Notes under the pieces: generated by a model
Seen by the model: only the letters and a program-made list of their open reading frames with translations
Told to the model about the DNA's origin: nothing
Databases searched by the model: none
NCBI GenBank assembly: GCA_040220455.1
Contig: JAVJUS010000094.1
Coordinates: 198,550 to 262,549 of the forward strand
Reading direction: 5' to 3'
DNA length: 64,000 nt
From: JAVJUS01 sp040220455
GTDB taxonomy: Bacteria > Pseudomonadota > Alphaproteobacteria > DSM-16000 > Inquilinaceae
In this document: piece after piece, positions 8,971 to 16,493 of the stretch
Layout: each line of letters opens with the position of its first letter
Numbering within the stretch: position 1 is the stretch's first letter
Translations under genes and position numbers: made by a program

Positions 8971-10661
8971 ACACAATCAACGGCCATGGTGCCGAGGCGC
9001 CGGCTCGCGCCCGCGCCGAGGAGGGACTCTGGTTCCTGCCCCTCGGCGGTACGGGCGAGATCGGCATGAACTTCTATCTCTACGGAGTCGATGGCCGGTG
9101 GCTCATCGTCGATTTCGGCATCGCTTTCGGTGACGATTCCACCCCCGGTATCGACGTGATCCTGCCCGACCCGGGCTTCGTCGAGGCGCGGAGCGAGGCG
9201 ATCGAGGGGCTGGTCCTGACCCATGCCCACGAGGACCACCTGGGCGCGCTGGCCTATCTCTGGCCACGGCTCGGCTGCCCGGTCTACGCCACGCCCTTCA
9301 CGGCGGCGTTCCTGCGGCTGAAGCTGCGGGACACGGATTTCGGCGACCGGGTGGAGATCCGCGAGGTGCCGCTCGGCGGGTCCGTCGAGCTCGGTCCCTT
9401 CGCGCTCGAATTCGTCTCGATGACCCATTCCGTGCCCGAGCCCAACGCGCTCGCCATCCGCACGCGCTATGGCACGGTGGTGCATTCCGGCGACTGGAAG
9501 CTCGATCCCGATCCGATGATCGGCGAGACCGCGGACGTGGAGCGGCTCCGCGCCCTGGGCGACGCGGGCGTGTTGGCGCTGGTGTGCGACAGCACCAACG
9601 TGTTCGAGCCTGGCACCTCCGGCTCGGAGGCCGATGTCCGCGACACGCTGGTCCGGCTGATCGGCGAGCAGGAGAACCGGGTCGCGGTCACCTGTTTCGC
9701 CAGCAACGTCGCCCGGCTCCAGTCGATCGCCGAGGCGGCGCACGCCAACGGCCGGCATTGCGCCCTGGTCGGCCGATCGCTCTGGCGCATCCACGAGGCG
9801 GCGCGCCAGACGGGCTACCTGAATCCGCCGGAGCCCTTCGTCAGCGAGCACGACGCCGGCTTCCTGCCGCGCGACAAGGTCGTGATGGTCTGCACCGGCA
9901 GCCAGGGCGAGCCGCGGGCGGCGCTGACCAAGATCGCGCGCGACGACCATCCGCACATCGTGCTGGAGGAGGGCGACACGGTCATCTACTCCGCGCGCGA
10001 GATCCCGGGCAACGAGAAGGCCATCGGCCGCGTGCACAACGCCCTCGTCGGCCTCGGGATCAAGCTGATCACGCCGCGCGACGCGCCGGTCCACGTCTCC
10101 GGCCACCCGGCCCGGGACGAGCTGATCGAGATGTACCAGCTCCTGCGTCCGCGCATCGCGGTGCCCATGCACGGCGAACGCCGGCACCTCGAGGCCCATG
10201 CCGACCTGGCCGAGCAATGCCAGGTACCCGACACCATCGTGCCGGAGGACGGGACGATGATCCGCCTCGCCCCGGGGGAGCCGGACATCGTGGGCTATGT
10301 CCCGGCGGGGCGGCTGGCGCTCGACGGCAAGCGGGTGATCGACCTCCAGGGCGACACGATGCGCGAACGCCACCGGATGATCTGGAATGGCGCCGCCGTC
10401 GCGACGCTGATCCTCGACGGCCGGGGCCGGCTGGCGGGGGACCCGCAGATCGCGCTGATGGGCCTCGAGGAGGGCGAGACCCTCGACGAGGCGCGCAGCC
10501 TCGTCATCGAGCGGGTCCGCAAGGAGGTCGGGCGCCTGTCCGCCGACCGTCTGGTCGACGACGACGCGGTGCGCGAGGCGGCGCGCGTCGCCGTGCGCCG
10601 GGCCATGAAGGACTTCCACGGCAAGCGTCCGGCGACGGAGGTCCACCTCGTCCGGCTCTGA
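8967..10661 (+). CDS. rnj: Ribonuclease J
   Basis: This 564-aa protein is the alphaproteobacterial RNase J, a dual endonuclease and 5'-3' exonuclease in mRNA decay and rRNA maturation. It has the metallo-beta-lactamase/beta-CASP fold. The zinc motif HAHEDHLGALAYLWPRLG, further ligands in SMTHSVPEPNALAIRT and HSGDWKLD, the beta-CASP segments MVCTGSQGEPRAALTKIARD and SGHPARDEL, and the C-terminal region are in the expected order. It starts inside the coaX stop (4-base overlap). Adjacency to coaX and mce is common in Alphaproteobacteria. Confidence 0.95.
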   Translation: MNTINGHGAEAPARARAEEGLWFLPLGGTGEIGMNFYLYGVDGRWLIVDFGIAFGDDSTPGIDVILPDPGFVEARSEAIEGLVLTHAHEDHLGALAYLWPRLGCPVYATPFTAAFLRLKLRDTDFGDRVEIREVPLGGSVELGPFALEFVSMTHSVPEPNALAIRTRYGTVVHSGDWKLDPDPMIGETADVERLRALGDAGVLALVCDSTNVFEPGTSGSEADVRDTLVRLIGEQENRVAVTCFASNVARLQSIAEAAHANGRHCALVGRSLWRIHEAARQTGYLNPPEPFVSEHDAGFLPRDKVVMVCTGSQGEPRAALTKIARDDHPHIVLEEGDTVIYSAREIPGNEKAIGRVHNALVGLGIKLITPRDAPVHVSGHPARDELIEMYQLLRPRIAVPMHGERRHLEAHADLAEQCQVPDTIVPEDGTMIRLAPGEPDIVGYVPAGRLALDGKRVIDLQGDTMRERHRMIWNGAAVATLILDGRGRLAGDPQIALMGLEEGETLDEARSLVIERVRKEVGRLSADRLVDDDAVREAARVAVRRAMKDFHGKRPATEVHLVRL

Positions 10662-10732
10662 GGCCGGGGCGGGACCGCCCGCGGCGATGAGGGCCAGCCG
10701 AGGTTCGGTGAAGCGAAGGGAGGCGAGGGACG

Positions 10733-11137
10733 ATGATCGGCCGGCTCAATCACGTGGCGATCGCGGTGCCGGACCTGGCCGCGGCGTCGGCTCTGTATCG
10801 GGATTCCCTGGGGGCCCGGGTGTCCGAGCCGGAGGACCTGCCCGAGCACGGCGTCACGACCGTGTTCGTCGAGCTGCCGAACACCAAGATCGAGCTCCTG
10901 CACCCGTTGGGCGAAGGCTCGCCGATCGCCGCCTTCCTGGAGCGCAGCCCCGCCGGCGGGATCCATCACATCTGCTACGAGGTCGCGGACATCGCGGCGG
11001 CGCGCGACCGGCTGGTGGCCGACGGCCTGCGGGTCCTGGGCGACGGGGAGCCGAAGATCGGCGCGCACGGCAAGCCGGTCGTCTTCCTGCATCCCAAGGA
11101 CCTGTGCGGCACGCTGGTCGAGCTGGAACAGGTCTGA
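10733..11137 (+). CDS. mce: Methylmalonyl-CoA epimerase
   Basis: This 134-aa vicinal-oxygen-chelate protein interconverts (2R)- and (2S)-methylmalonyl-CoA in propionyl-CoA and odd-chain fatty acid breakdown. Metal-ligand positions are visible: the His in RLNHVAIAVPDL, the His pair in GGIHHICYEV and the Glu in CGTLVELEQV. GEGSPIAAFLER is typical of the family. A strong ribosome site, GGGAGGCGAGGG, precedes the ATG. Length is normal. The neighbouring rnj and DUF1467 genes reproduce the usual alphaproteobacterial order. Confidence 0.95.
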   Translation: MIGRLNHVAIAVPDLAAASALYRDSLGARVSEPEDLPEHGVTTVFVELPNTKIELLHPLGEGSPIAAFLERSPAGGIHHICYEVADIAAARDRLVADGLRVLGDGEPKIGAHGKPVVFLHPKDLCGTLVELEQV

Positions 11138-11159
11138 GCGGGCAGGGGAACCGCGCGTC

Positions 11160-11435
11160 ATGGGGCTCGTCTCGGGGATCGTCGTCTTCCTGATCACCTG
11201 GTGGGTGGTGCTGTTCGCCGTGCTTCCCTGGGGCGTGCGCTCCCTTCACGAGGACGAGGCCCATGCCGTCGACATCGAGGAGGGGCACGCCCCGTCGGCG
11301 CCGACACGCCCGCGCCTCCTGACGAAGTTCCTCGCGACGACGGCGATCACGGCGGTGATCTGGCTGGTGATCTTCGTCGTCATCGAGTCCGATCTGATCT
11401 CCTTCCGTGACTGGGCGGAGAGCCTGCCCCGCTAG
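11160..11435 (+). CDS. DUF1467 family two-helix membrane protein
   Basis: This 91-aa protein has two hydrophobic helices. The first is IVVFLITWWVVLFAVLPWGV, followed by an acidic Glu/Asp/His-rich loop, and the second is FLATTAITAVIWLVIFVVIE. The WWVVLFAVLPWGVRS segment is the hallmark of the DUF1467 family, found almost only in Alphaproteobacteria and usually next to mce and proS. No function is established. It is probably an inner-membrane protein and starts 22 bases after mce. Confidence 0.88.
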   Translation: MGLVSGIVVFLITWWVVLFAVLPWGVRSLHEDEAHAVDIEEGHAPSAPTRPRLLTKFLATTAITAVIWLVIFVVIESDLISFRDWAESLPR

Positions 11436-11467
11436 GGGCGGTTGGCGGCAGGGCGGGAGGCGCGCCG

Positions 11468-12010
11468 ATGGCCATGACCTATTGCGAGGCGGCGCCGGGC
11501 CATCCGGTCCACGGCCCCTATCACGACACCGAGTACGGTTTCCCGTCGCGCGACGACAGCGTGCTGTTCGAGCGCCTGGTCCTGGAGATCAACCAGGCCG
11601 GGCTGAGCTGGCTGACGATCCTGAAGAAGCGGGAGGGCTTCCGCGCCGCCTATGCCGGCTTCGACATCGACGCGGTGGCGGCGTTCGGCGAGGCCGATCG
11701 GGAACGCCTGCTCGCCGATCCGTCGATCATCCGCAACCGCCTGAAGGTCGACGCGGCGATCGCCAACGCCCGGACCCTGCAGCGCCTGCGCGACGAGCAC
11801 GGCGGCGTCGCCGCGTGGCTCGACGCCCACCATCCGCTGGACAAGGCGGATTGGGTCAAGCTCTTCCGCAAGACCTTCCGCTTCACCGGCGGCGAGATCG
11901 TCGGCGAGTTCCTGATGAGCCTGGGCTACCTGCCCGGTGCTCACCAGGAGACCTGCCCGGTTCACGCGCGCATCGCCGCCCTGGAGCCGCCCTGGATGCA
12001 GGCGGCGTGA
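11468..12010 (+). CDS. tag: DNA-3-methyladenine glycosylase I
   Basis: Tag (180 aa) removes 3-methyladenine from alkylated DNA, starting base excision repair. The zinc snap residues of the family are visible: Cys6, His19 (GPYHDTEYG) and the C-terminal H-x3-C in GAHQETCPVH. The catalytic Glu lies in LEINQAGLSWLTILKKRE. DWVKLFRKTFRFTGGEIVGEF is the conserved C-terminal half. Length is near the family norm. Met3 (11474) is an alternative start. It ends 7 bases from a convergent GST gene. tag is not a usual neighbour of mce, so it may belong to an inserted block. Confidence 0.93.
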   Translation: MAMTYCEAAPGHPVHGPYHDTEYGFPSRDDSVLFERLVLEINQAGLSWLTILKKREGFRAAYAGFDIDAVAAFGEADRERLLADPSIIRNRLKVDAAIANARTLQRLRDEHGGVAAWLDAHHPLDKADWVKLFRKTFRFTGGEIVGEFLMSLGYLPGAHQETCPVHARIAALEPPWMQAA

Positions 12011-12017
12011 GGCGCCG

Positions 12018-12644
12018 TCAGGCGCCGGCCGAATGGCGGGCGAAGGCGCGGGCCACGGCGGGGCGCTGGCGCACGGCCGCCGTGGTCCGGGCGATGGCGG
12101 GGTAGCGGTCGCCGAACACCGCGTCGTCGTCCCACGAGGCGACCATGGCGAGATAGATGTCGGCCACCGAATAGCGCTCGCCCACGAGCCAGCATCGCCC
12201 GGACAGCGCCCGCTCGACCACCGCCCATTGCTCCGCCAGATGACGGCGGACATTGGTGCGGAGCTTCGGAATGTCCGTGCGCTCCTCCACGAAGCGTTCC
12301 GCGTGATAGAAGCGGTCGTAGGACGGATAGACGGTCGTCGCCAGGTAGAGGAGCCACTGGTAGTACTCGGCCCGGTCCGGATGATCCGGCGGCGGGCCGA
12401 GGCGGGCAGGAGCGTGCCGGTCGGCCAGGTAGATCACGATTCCCGCGGATTCGCAGACCGATCGGCCGTCAGGCAGGCCCAGGGCGGGCACCCGGCCATG
12501 GAGAGGCTCGTGCCGGCACGCCTCGGCGGGATTATCGCCCGCGGCCGTGTCGACGAGAATCGCGCGATAGGGGGCGTCGACCTCCTCCAGCACCGCCATG
12601 GGCGCGAGGGAGGCGGCGGTGGGGTTCCAGTACAAGGCATACAT
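12018..12644 (-). CDS. Glutathione S-transferase family protein
   Basis: This 208-aa cytosolic GST has the thioredoxin-like N-domain. The beta strand begins MYALYWNPTAASLAP, the cis-Pro loop is HGRVPALGLPDG, and the glutathione gamma-Glu-binding motif is ESAGIVIYLAD. The helical C-domain carries the N-capping segment RYSVADIYLAMVA. The substrate is unknown; detoxification of electrophiles is the family role. The reading frame stays open for 85 codons upstream, but that region has a different composition and overlaps the small RNA locus. The GST fold starts at the chosen ATG. The gene is convergent with tag. Confidence 0.88.
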   Translation of the reverse strand: MYALYWNPTAASLAPMAVLEEVDAPYRAILVDTAAGDNPAEACRHEPLHGRVPALGLPDGRSVCESAGIVIYLADRHAPARLGPPPDHPDRAEYYQWLLYLATTVYPSYDRFYHAERFVEERTDIPKLRTNVRRHLAEQWAVVERALSGRCWLVGERYSVADIYLAMVASWDDDAVFGDRYPAIARTTAAVRQRPAVARAFARHSAGA

Positions 12645-12763
12645 GGCAGGCCCGCCCGGGATCGGGAATGCTTCGATCCTAACATGATGCACCGCGGCAG
12701 GGACTCGCGTTCCCGGCGACGCCGTGCCTGTCGCGATAAGGCGATGTCGAGCGCTCGATCGGC

Positions 12764-12850
12764 TCGACGAGCTCACTGCGTTGCCTAGTCTCTGTGCAAA
12801 ATCCGGCCGATCGCTGCACAATTGGCGTCCGAATAGGCAGCACATCAAAT
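12764..12850 (+). promoter_or_regulatory. Candidate promoters upstream of small RNA locus
   Basis: Two plus-strand promoter-like pairs are visible. P1 is TCGACG (12764-12769), 15 bases, CTAGTCT (12785-12791). P2 is TTGGCG (12822-12827), 17 bases, TCAAAT (12845-12850). P1 contains TTGCCTAGTCTC, a 12-mer that also occurs upstream of proS at 18307-18318. Both are guesses from sequence shape. Either could drive the RNA described at 12857-13011. Confidence 0.3.
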
Positions 12851-12858
12851 TTTTGGGC

Positions 12859-12894
12859 AAAAAAAGAGAGGCAGGCCCGGATTGGGCTTGCCTC
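12859..12894 (-). terminator. Rho-independent terminator, minus orientation
   Basis: Read on the minus strand, an 11-bp stem (12894-12884 with 12878-12868, one G-T pair, 5-base loop) is followed by a run of seven T (12865-12859). It could end transcripts of the BMP importer operon, about 330 bases beyond the last stop codon. It could also end an antisense RNA. On the plus strand the same stem would be the 5' hairpin of the candidate sRNA. Confidence 0.6.
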
Positions 12895-12981
12895 ACCAAC
12901 TGAACCGATCCATTCTGAAAACCGGTCGAGGGGTTGACCCCCTTGATCGGACGCCTGGTGGCGATTCCTCCCTAAACTCAG

Positions 12982-13011
12982 GCCGCGTCGGTTTCCGGCG
13001 CGGCTTTTTTT
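12982..13011 (+). terminator. Rho-independent terminator, plus orientation
   Basis: A 10-bp stem (12982-12991 with 12995-13004, one wobble pair) has a TTT loop and is followed immediately by seven T (13005-13011). This is the most canonical terminator in the window. No plus-strand protein gene ends nearby: tag ends 970 bases upstream, with a convergent gene in between. It therefore argues for a short non-coding plus-strand transcript. Confidence 0.75.
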
Positions 13012-13177
13012 CTTTGTCGTCCCGATCGTTAGGGGACTTTAGCAAAGCGCTCCCGCGCGAGTCATCAAGAATCTTGCGCCGCCGTCGAGAGATCGGGCGC
13101 CGCATTGCGCGGTGCAGCAAACCTCGGTAACGAATTAATTGCCGAAGCTCGCCAAGCGCCCGGGATTCGGGCGCGGC

Positions 13178-13208
13178 GCGGCGCCGCAGCCTGTCGCTGC
13201 GGCGCCGC
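13178..13208 (-). other. Perfect 13-bp hairpin after BMP gene
   Basis: A perfect 13-bp GC-rich inverted repeat (13178-13190 with 13196-13208, loop of 5) lies 17 bases past the stop codon of the BMP substrate-binding gene. No T-run follows on the minus strand. It could protect the 3' end of the mRNA or act as a terminator without a U-tract. Confidence 0.5.
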
Positions 13209-13225
13209 AAGACCGCCCGCCAAGG

Positions 13226-14344
13226 TTACTGCGGGATGGAGCCCTGCACGCCCTCGACGTAGTAGTCCATCGACAGGAGATCCTCGTCCGACAGGGTCTC
13301 GCCGGCCGGGATGACCTCTTCGCCGGCCTGGTTGATCACCGGACCGTCGAAGGGATGCATCTCCCCCGACTCGATCGCCTCGCGCGTCGCCTCGGCCTCG
13401 GCGACCACGTCCTCGGGGATCGCCGGATCCCATTCGGCCAGAACGACCATGCCGGAATCGAAGCCGCCCCAGGTGTCCTGGGACTCCCAGGTGCCGTCGA
13501 GCACCGCCTGGGTCCGGTCGATGTAGTAGCCGCTCCAGTCGTCGATGATCGCGGTCAGATGCGCGTCCGGGCCGAAGCGATCCATGTCTGACGCCTGGCC
13601 GATGGCGTAGACGCCGCGCTCCTGGGCGACCTGCACCGGGGCCGGGCTGTCGGTGTGCTGCAGGATGACGTCGGCGCCCTGGTCGATCAGCGCGCGGGCG
13701 GCATCAGCCTCCTTGCCGGGGTCGTACCAGGTATTCGCCCAGATCACCCGGACCTCGGCGTCGGGATTGACGCTGCGCATGCCGCGGGTGAAGGCGTTGA
13801 TACCGCGGATGACCTCCGGGATCGGATAGGCGCCGATATAGCCGATCAGGTTCGACTCGGTCATGTGGCCGACCACCTTGCCGATCACGTAGCGCCCCTC
13901 GTAGAAGCGCGCGGCGTAGGTCGCCACATTGTCGGCGCGCTTGTAGCCGGTGGCGTGCTCGAACTTCACGTCGGGGAAGTCCTCGGCCACCCGCACGGTG
14001 GGGTTCATGAAGCCGAAGGAGGTCGTGAAGATCAGGTCGTGGCCGGTCTGCGCCATCTGGCGGATGACGCGCTCGGCGTCGGCGCCCTCCGAGACGCTCT
14101 CGACATAGCTCGTCTCGACGGCGTCGCCCAGGGCTTCCTCGACATCCTGGCGGCCGACATCGTGGCGGTAGGTCCAGCCATGGTCGCCGACCGGGCCGAC
14201 ATAGATGAAGCCGACCTTGACCTGATCCTGCTGCGCGGCCGCGCCGCCGGCCGCCAGCGCCACCGCCGCCGCGGTGGCCAGCGCGCCCGCCAGTCGCTTG
14301 CCGTGTCGGATCGGACCGGAACGGGTCGGGGCATGTGTCGCCAT
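13226..14344 (-). CDS. BMP family ABC transporter substrate-binding protein
   Basis: This 372-aa periplasmic protein is the receptor of a BMP/PnrA-type importer, a family that binds purine nucleosides or related compounds. The first 38 or so residues form a signal peptide (RHGKRLAGALATAAAVALA, cleavage near AAAQQ). There is no lipobox Cys, so it is probably soluble rather than a lipoprotein. Family segments are VKVGFIYVGPVGDHGWTYRH, GHDLIFTTSFGFMNP and GADVILQHTDSPAPVQVAQ. The ATG has AGGGAGA upstream. It is last in an operon with two permeases and an ATPase, separated from them by 110 bases. Confidence 0.93.
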   Translation of the reverse strand: MATHAPTRSGPIRHGKRLAGALATAAAVALAAGGAAAQQDQVKVGFIYVGPVGDHGWTYRHDVGRQDVEEALGDAVETSYVESVSEGADAERVIRQMAQTGHDLIFTTSFGFMNPTVRVAEDFPDVKFEHATGYKRADNVATYAARFYEGRYVIGKVVGHMTESNLIGYIGAYPIPEVIRGINAFTRGMRSVNPDAEVRVIWANTWYDPGKEADAARALIDQGADVILQHTDSPAPVQVAQERGVYAIGQASDMDRFGPDAHLTAIIDDWSGYYIDRTQAVLDGTWESQDTWGGFDSGMVVLAEWDPAIPEDVVAEAEATREAIESGEMHPFDGPVINQAGEEVIPAGETLSDEDLLSMDYYVEGVQGSIPQ

Positions 14345-14374
14345 GAGTTCTCGTCTCCCTGTCGTGAAACGCGT

Positions 14375-14436
14375 CGGCGCGATGTCGCGCCGCCGGGTCT
14401 CGCCCGAGGCCGCGGACCGGCCCGCTGCCGGGCCGG
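14375..14436 (-). other. Two perfect inverted repeats before BMP gene
   Basis: Between the second permease gene and the BMP gene lie CGGCGCGA-tg-TCGCGCCG (14375-14392, perfect 8-bp arms) and CCGGCCCG-ctgc-CGGGCCGG (14417-14436, perfect 8-bp arms). The first has operator-like compact symmetry. The second is more hairpin-like. They may set differential expression of the abundant binding protein relative to the membrane genes. No regulator can be named. Confidence 0.4.
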
Positions 14437-14454
14437 CCGCCGCCAGTCTAGCCC

Positions 14455-15384
14455 CTACGCGTCGGCCTGGAACACCTTGCCGAGGCACGCGGGGGCGTTG
14501 AGCCGGATGCGCGCGGCATCCCGCGAGATGATGACCAGCACGACGATCGTCGCAAGGTAGGGCAGCATGGACATGACCTGCGCCGGAACCGCGATGCCGG
14601 CGCCCTGGACATGGAGCTGGGCGATCGTCACGCCGCCGAAGAGATAGGCGCCAGCCAGCAGCCGGCCTGGCCGCCAGGTCGCGAAGACGACCAGCGCCAG
14701 CGCGATCCAGCCGCGCCCGGCGCTCATGTTCTCCGCCCACATCGGGGAATAGGCGAGCGAGAGATAGGCGCCGCCCAGCCCGCTCATCGCGCCGCCGAAG
14801 GCGACCGCCGCGTAGCGCACGGCGATCACCGGGTAGCCGATGGCGTGCGCCGCGTCGTGGTTGTCGCCGATCGCCCGGAGGACCAGGCCGGGCCGCGTCC
14901 GCGACAGGAACCAGCCGACCGCCGCCACCGTCGCCACGGACAGGTAGACCAGGGCGTCGTGGCCGAAAAGGACCGGGCCGATCAGCGGGATGTCGCTCAG
15001 CACGGGCAGGTCGAGGCGCGGCAGCCGGTCGAGCGGCGTGCCGACATAGCCCTTGCCGATCAGACTCGACAGCCCGATGCCGAAGATCGTCAGCGCCAGC
15101 CCTGTGGCCACCTGATTGGCCAACAGGGTCAGCGTCAGCACCCCGAAGACGAGCGCCATCGCGGCGCCGGCCATCATGGCGACGGGAATCGCCAGGAACG
15201 CGCTGCCCGTCGTGGCGGCGACGGCGAACCCGGCGACGGCGCCGACGAGCATCATGCCCTCGACACCCAGGTTCAGGACGCCCGACTTCTCGACCACCAG
15301 CTCGCCGATGCCGGCATAGATCAGCGGCGTGGCGGCCACGATCATCGAGACCAGGATCGCGGTGAGCGTGTCGACGCCGATCAT
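14455..15384 (-). CDS. BMP-type ABC transporter permease (second subunit)
   Basis: This 309-aa inner-membrane permease has about eight to nine hydrophobic segments. It belongs to the BPD-transp-2 type found with BMP binding proteins (YufQ/NupQ-like). Diagnostic segments are ELVVEKSGVLNLGVEGMML near the N-terminus and AIGDNHDAAHAIGYPVIAVR, the coupling-helix region that contacts the ATPase. GLGGAYLSLAYSPMWAENMS is also typical. The start ATG overlaps the preceding permease stop by ATGA, so the two are translationally coupled. Confidence 0.93.
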   Translation of the reverse strand: MIGVDTLTAILVSMIVAATPLIYAGIGELVVEKSGVLNLGVEGMMLVGAVAGFAVAATTGSAFLAIPVAMMAGAAMALVFGVLTLTLLANQVATGLALTIFGIGLSSLIGKGYVGTPLDRLPRLDLPVLSDIPLIGPVLFGHDALVYLSVATVAAVGWFLSRTRPGLVLRAIGDNHDAAHAIGYPVIAVRYAAVAFGGAMSGLGGAYLSLAYSPMWAENMSAGRGWIALALVVFATWRPGRLLAGAYLFGGVTIAQLHVQGAGIAVPAQVMSMLPYLATIVVLVIISRDAARIRLNAPACLGKVFQADA

Positions 15385-16493
15385 TCGCCGGCCTCCGGCG
15401 CCGCGGCGCGGGGCGCGGCCGGCGCGGCGGCGGGCCGACGGCCGAGCCGCACGCGGTGGGTGATCAGGATGTCCGAGGCCAGCAGGAAGAACAGCAGCAT
15501 GCCCTGGAACACGCCGGTCGCCGCCAGCGGCAGGCCCATGCCGATCTGCACGGCCTCCCCGCCCAGATAGGACAGCGCCAGCAGCAGTGACGCCAGCAGG
15601 ATGCCGCCCGGGTGCAGTCGGCCCAGGAAGGCGACGATGATCGCCGTGAAGCCGTAGCCGGGCGAGATCTGCGGCTGGAGCAGCCCGATCGGGCCCGACA
15701 CTTCCGCCATGCCGGCGATGCCGGCGAGCGCGCCGGTGATGAGGAAGGTCAGCCAGATCATGCGGTTATGGCTGAATCCGGCATAGCGCGCGGCCTGCGG
15801 CGCGGTGCCCACGACCTTGAGCTCGAAGCCGACCAGCGTGCGCCCGATCAGCACCCAGGCGCCGGCGACGGCGGCGAGCGCGAAGAGCGCGCCGATATGC
15901 AGGCGCGAGCCCGGGACCAGGTCGGGCAGGCGGGCGGAGTCCTCGAACATCCGGGACTCGGGAAACGCGAAGCCGTCCGGGTCCTTCCAGGGCCCGTGGA
16001 CCAGGTAGCTCAGGATCAGGGTCGCCACGTAAGTCAGCATGAGACTTACGAGAATCTCGTTTGCGTTGAAGCGGGTCCTGAGCAGGGCCGGGATCGCCCC
16101 CCAGACCATGCCGCCGACCGCGCCGCCGATCACCATGAGGGGCAGGAGCCAGAACCCGCCGTCGCCCCAGAAGGCGAGCGCCAGCCCGCCGGCGGCGACC
16201 GCGCCGAGGGTGAGCTGGCCCTCCGCGCCGATGTTCCAGACATTGGCCCGGAAGCCGAGCGCCAGGCCGACGGCGATCAGGCACAGCGGCGTCGCCTTCA
16301 CGCCCAGCTCGGTCAGGCCGTAGACCGTGCTGACCGGCGTGATGAAGAACAACCACAGCGCGCGCGCGGGGTCGAAGCCGAGGAGGGCGAACAGCACGGC
16401 GCCGGCGACCAGCGTCGCGGCGACGGCGATCACCGGCGACAGCCAGGTCAGCAGGCGGCTCGGCTCGCCGCGGGGCTCAAGGCGCGGGCTCAT
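15381..16493 (-). CDS. BMP-type ABC transporter permease (first subunit)
   Basis: This 370-aa permease (YufP/NupP-like) pairs with the 309-aa permease to form the transport channel. It has about ten hydrophobic segments. FRANVWNIGAEGQLTLGAVA is the family hallmark. LLRTRFNANEILVSLMLTYV and KVVGTAPQAARYAGFSHNRM, the coupling-helix region, are also seen. The tail is Ala/Pro-rich. It overlaps the upstream ATPase gene by 4 bases and the downstream permease gene by 4 bases, giving a tight three-gene translational chain. Confidence 0.93.
   Translation of the reverse strand: MSPRLEPRGEPSRLLTWLSPVIAVAATLVAGAVLFALLGFDPARALWLFFITPVSTVYGLTELGVKATPLCLIAVGLALGFRANVWNIGAEGQLTLGAVAAGGLALAFWGDGGFWLLPLMVIGGAVGGMVWGAIPALLRTRFNANEILVSLMLTYVATLILSYLVHGPWKDPDGFAFPESRMFEDSARLPDLVPGSRLHIGALFALAAVAGAWVLIGRTLVGFELKVVGTAPQAARYAGFSHNRMIWLTFLITGALAGIAGMAEVSGPIGLLQPQISPGYGFTAIIVAFLGRLHPGGILLASLLLALSYLGGEAVQIGMGLPLAATGVFQGMLLFFLLASDILITHRVRLGRRPAAAPAAPRAAAPEAGE

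Larger units (their letters stand above)
12857..13011 (+). ncRNA. Candidate trans-acting small RNA
   Basis: This gene-free stretch has the architecture of an alphaproteobacterial sRNA. There is a 5' hairpin (12868-12894, 11-bp stem with one G-T pair). An inner hairpin region follows (about 12905-12953), then a short CGCC-tggt-GGCG stem. Next comes an apparently unpaired TTCCTCCCTAAAC that is complementary to Shine-Dalgarno sequences. The 3' end is a strong Rho-independent terminator (12982-13011). Candidate promoters lie just upstream. No protein-like frame is convincing here. The exact 5' end and the strand are inferred, and an RNA on the opposite strand remains possible. Confidence 0.35.

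Noticed and set aside
12645..12899. N-terminal extension of the GST upstream of its ATG
   Set aside because: The extra 85 residues have no GST features and overlap the candidate sRNA and its terminators. The GST fold starts at MYALYWNP.
12857..13011. 6S RNA or tmRNA identity for the small RNA locus
   Set aside because: 6S RNA needs pairing between its 5' and 3' ends around a central bubble, but here the 3' end is its own terminator hairpin. No tRNA-like acceptor or tag-reading frame of tmRNA is visible.
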